Assembly: GCA_027592155.1 (NCBI GenBank)
Contig: JAQCKY010000055.1
Location: forward strand, 1 to 9,062
DNA length: 9,062 nucleotides
Source: Pseudomonadota bacterium
Lineage (GTDB): Bacteria > Pseudomonadota > Alphaproteobacteria > Rhodospirillales > UBA2165
Direction of reading: 5' to 3'
Part shown: positions 7,829 to 9,062 of the stretch, in pieces
Numbering within the stretch: position 1 is the stretch's first letter
How the letters are laid out: every line of letters starts with the position of its first letter
The notes under the pieces: generated by a model
Databases searched by the model: none
What the model was told of the DNA's origin: nothing
Seen by the model: only the letters and a program-made list of their open reading frames with translations
Made by a program: the position numbers and the translations under genes

Positions 7829-9062
7829 ATGGGACATCCAGAAATGCCGAACCAATTGCACGACGACCATATCGATGTTGATGATATTACGAGTAACCCT
7901 TCCTTGAGCGGGTCCGATCAGGATACGGATTTCGATCTGATCAAAGACCGGGTCCTATCCCGACGCGGATTTCTGGGCGGCGTCGGACTTGGTGTCAGCG
8001 CCTTTGTCTTAGGCTCAACCGCTCTGAGCCCGCTTCGAGCTCTTGCCAATGGAAGCCGCCTAGGATTTGAAGCGGTCCCAGCCAACAGTCTGGATACCGT
8101 AACCGTTCCCAGGGGTTATCGCTGGAACGTGCTTTCCAGTTGGGGAGATCCTCTCTGGTCCAAAGGTGCTGCATTCGACCAGGACAGCCGAGGAACCGGC
8201 ACCAGCCAGGAACTTGCCATGGGCGACAACAATGACGGGATGGCCCTGTTCCATCACCAGGGGAAAAACATCCTCGCGGTGAACAATGAATATGTGAACA
8301 TCGAGATCTTCCACGGCAACCGGGATTCAAAAGCGCCGGAAAACGCCGACGATGTCCGCAAGAGCAAAGCCGGTCACGGTGTCACCATTGCCGAGCTCGC
8401 ACAGATCGACGGGAAATGGTCGATCGTCAAGGACTCCCCTTATAATCGCCGTATCACCGTCGATACCGCGATGGAAATAACCGGCCCCGCGCGCGGTCAC
8501 GATTTACTCAAAACCGCCGCCGACCCCAGCGGCACCGGCTCCAAGGGCACTTGGAATAATTGCGGCAACGGTCGCACGCCTTGGGGCACCTATCTCACCT
8601 GCGAGGAAAATTTTAACAATTACTTCCACAGCGGCGATCCCGACCTGGCCGTGGGCAGCGATCTCAAACGCTATGGCATCAAAACAAAAGATGCCGGTTA
8701 CGCCTGGGCCTCGAGCGATGAACGCTTCGACATCGCCAAGCATCCGAACGAGCCCAACCGCGCCGGTTATATTGTCGAGATCGATCCCTTGGATCCAACT
8801 TCGACGCCTAAAAAGCGCACGGCGCTGGGCCGCTTCAAGCATGAAAATGCGGAACTGGTGGTCGCCGCCAACGGCCAGGTCGTTGTTTATCTCGGCGACG
8901 ATGAACGCGGCGAGTTTCTTTATCGCTTCATCAGCGACAACAAATATGTCGAGGGCGGCAATAACCGCGAACTACTGGAGAACGGTAAGCTCTATGTCGC
9001 CAAATTCTCCGACGACCTAAAAGGTCAATGGCTGGAACTAAGCCCGGCAACGACGGGTATGA
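7829..9062 (+). CDS. phoX: PhoX-family alkaline phosphatase, Tat-exported (3' end outside window)
   Basis: The frame is open from 7829 to the window end: 411 residues of a protein whose relatives run to about 600-700. PhoX enzymes are periplasmic or secreted monomeric phosphatases with an iron-calcium cofactor that release phosphate from organic monoesters. A twin-arginine signal is clear: LSRRGFLGG with R45-R46, a hydrophobic stretch, then ALA before N74 as a probable cleavage site. Family motifs are NNCGNGRTPWGTYLTCEEN with C245, C258 and E259-E260 (the first Cys aligns with the iron-ligand Cys known in PhoX), FKHENA at 336-341 and YLGDDERGEFLYRF at 354-367. The start could instead be the ATG at 7844, which has a weak GGGA 9 bases upstream; no Shine-Dalgarno precedes 7829. 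About 44 acidic residues-rich positions precede the twin arginines. Four Pho-box repeats upstream suggest induction by phosphate starvation. Substrate is inferred from the family (DUF839/PhoX); activity is not proven. Confidence 0.9.
   Translation, partial: MGHPEMPNQLHDDHIDVDDITSNPSLSGSDQDTDFDLIKDRVLSRRGFLGGVGLGVSAFVLGSTALSPLRALANGSRLGFEAVPANSLDTVTVPRGYRWNVLSSWGDPLWSKGAAFDQDSRGTGTSQELAMGDNNDGMALFHHQGKNILAVNNEYVNIEIFHGNRDSKAPENADDVRKSKAGHGVTIAELAQIDGKWSIVKDSPYNRRITVDTAMEITGPARGHDLLKTAADPSGTGSKGTWNNCGNGRTPWGTYLTCEENFNNYFHSGDPDLAVGSDLKRYGIKTKDAGYAWASSDERFDIAKHPNEPNRAGYIVEIDPLDPTSTPKKRTALGRFKHENAELVVAANGQVVVYLGDDERGEFLYRFISDNKYVEGGNNRELLENGKLYVAKFSDDLKGQWLELSPATTGM

Noticed and set aside
7995..8330. 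Minus-strand open frames opposite the start of phoX.
   Set aside because: The plus-strand frame carries a Tat signal and PhoX motifs; the antisense frames are low-complexity shadows.

Overview
The window looks like chromosomal core DNA of an alphaproteobacterium, probably of the Rhodospirillales type. This rests on moderately GC-rich DNA, the gene order mutS-glnD-murJ-trpS, and the family resemblance of the encoded proteins; no rRNA or other taxonomic marker is present. No mobile element, CRISPR array, tRNA or rRNA was seen.

Positions 1-7650 hold four genes, all on the minus strand. In transcription order they are mutS (7650-4951, mismatch repair ATPase), glnD (4850-2085, PII uridylyltransferase and nitrogen sensor), murJ (1995-433, lipid II flippase) and trpS (371 to beyond position 1, tryptophanyl-tRNA synthetase, 3' end outside the window). 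The gaps are 100, 89 and 61 bases and none shows a convincing terminator, so read-through is plausible. A perfect TATAAT sits just upstream of glnD and a clear Shine-Dalgarno follows it, which suggests glnD-murJ-trpS also has its own promoter. mutS and glnD start with GTG. All four proteins carry their key catalytic or transport residues as far as the window shows.

Positions 7651-7828 are a divergent intergenic region between mutS and a plus-strand gene. That gene (7829 to beyond 9062) is a Tat-exported, PhoX-type alkaline phosphatase cut by the window end. The intergenic region contains four 7-base TTGTCAT/CCGTCAT-like repeats with exact 11-base periodicity (7748-7787). This is the architecture of two tandem Pho boxes, the PhoB operator, and it fits a phosphate-starvation phosphatase downstream.

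The window therefore pairs a housekeeping cluster (repair, nitrogen signalling, cell wall, tRNA charging) with a phosphate-scavenging gene that is probably PhoB-controlled. I see no evidence for an undescribed system. The most informative non-coding signal is the tandem Pho box.
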